Assembly: GCA_027972325.1 (NCBI GenBank)
Contig: JAPMOS010000093.1
Span: 5,001-42,500 of the forward strand
From: Paratrimastix pyriformis
Taxonomy: Eukaryota; Preaxostyla; Paratrimastigidae
Reading direction: 5' to 3'
DNA length: 37,500 nucleotides
Made by a program: the position numbers and the translations under genes. How positions within the stretch are numbered: position 1 is the first letter of the stretch; each line of letters begins with the position of its first letter. Under the pieces are notes generated by a model. The model was given only the letters and a program-made list of their open reading frames with translations. It did not search any database and had not been told where the DNA came from. Positions 37,200 to 37,500 of this stretch are shown here, piece by piece.

Positions 37200-37437
37200 T
37201 TCCCGATCCGCTTCGTCAACAGCAACAACAGCAACATCATCATGGACATCATTATCAACATCATCATGGACATCATGGACATCATGATCAACATCATCAT
37301 GGACATCATGGACATCATTATCAACAACATCATGGACATCATTATCAACATCATCATGGACATCATTATCAACATCATCATGGACATCATTATCAACATC
37401 ATCACCCTCCAATCCGCGCCCAGTCCCTCACCAACAT

Positions 37438-37460
<23 letters not shown>
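37200..37460. repeat. CATCATGGACATCATTATCAA minisatellite
   Basis: Short-period units of CATCATGGA and CATTATCAA repeat to about 37400, then AAC and CAT repeats run to the window edge. Minus-strand Asp/Val/His-rich frames here are repeat shadows. Confidence 0.88.
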
Positions 37461-37469
<9 letters not shown>

Positions 37470-37500
37470 TCATCAACATCATCATCACCCCAGACCCAGC

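Noticed and set aside
37143-37412. Asp/Val/His-rich ORF as a 5' coding exon of the membrane protein
   Set aside because: It is a direct translation of the CATCATGGA/CATTATCAA minisatellite with no junction to the next exon.

Overview
The window is nuclear DNA of an intron-rich, GC-rich unicellular eukaryote. The evidence is spliced orthologues of UPF1, cyclophilin H (PPIH) and a PP5-type phosphatase, four Pol III tRNA genes and a 5'-truncated LINE. I cannot place the lineage: the gene set fits many protists, including unicellular relatives of animals and fungi. No prokaryotic operon, CRISPR or virus-derived element was seen.

Layout. 0.2-2.05 kb: decayed LINE fragment, minus strand. 2.58 kb: tRNA-Arg(ACG). 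2.7-4.4 kb: low complexity with unassigned ORFs. 4.48-6.73 kb: PP5-type phosphatase, minus, 7 exons. 6.7-10.2 kb: mostly non-coding, including an odd TTGTC/GACAA-rich block with a tRNA-like relic. 10.2-11.53 kb: PPIH, minus, 5 exons, divergent from UPF1 (11.62-23.84 kb, plus, 24 exons); the two start codons are 91 bp apart. 24.3-26.6 kb: secreted CE2/SGNH esterase, plus. 26.6-27.55 kb: small coiled-coil protein resembling CCDC28, plus. 27.9-28.5 kb: PSI-domain type I membrane protein with a LAMP-like tail, minus. 28.7-37.1 kb: multi-exon cysteine-rich (GCC2/GCC3-like) membrane protein, minus, with tRNA-Thr, tRNA-Lys and tRNA-Ser inside its introns.

The most unusual content is the introns. I mapped about 60 junctions in seven genes by reading-frame continuity and by recalled family sequences. 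Nearly all 5' splice sites read GTCNG (GTCCGT, GTCTGT, GTCTGC, GTCGGT) instead of GTRAG. Many introns, mainly in UPF1, also carry partial copies of the neighbouring exon-intron junction ('ghost exons'), mixed with expanded micro- and minisatellites: CCAAT plus CAT repeats, CCCCCA, an 11-bp two-state array and a 20-bp array. One conserved UPF1 segment appears lost where a CCCCCA array sits with no AG acceptor. PPIH (tri-snRNP cyclophilin) and UPF1 (nonsense-mediated decay) sharing a compact promoter is suggestive in a genome with such error-prone-looking introns, but that functional link is inference.
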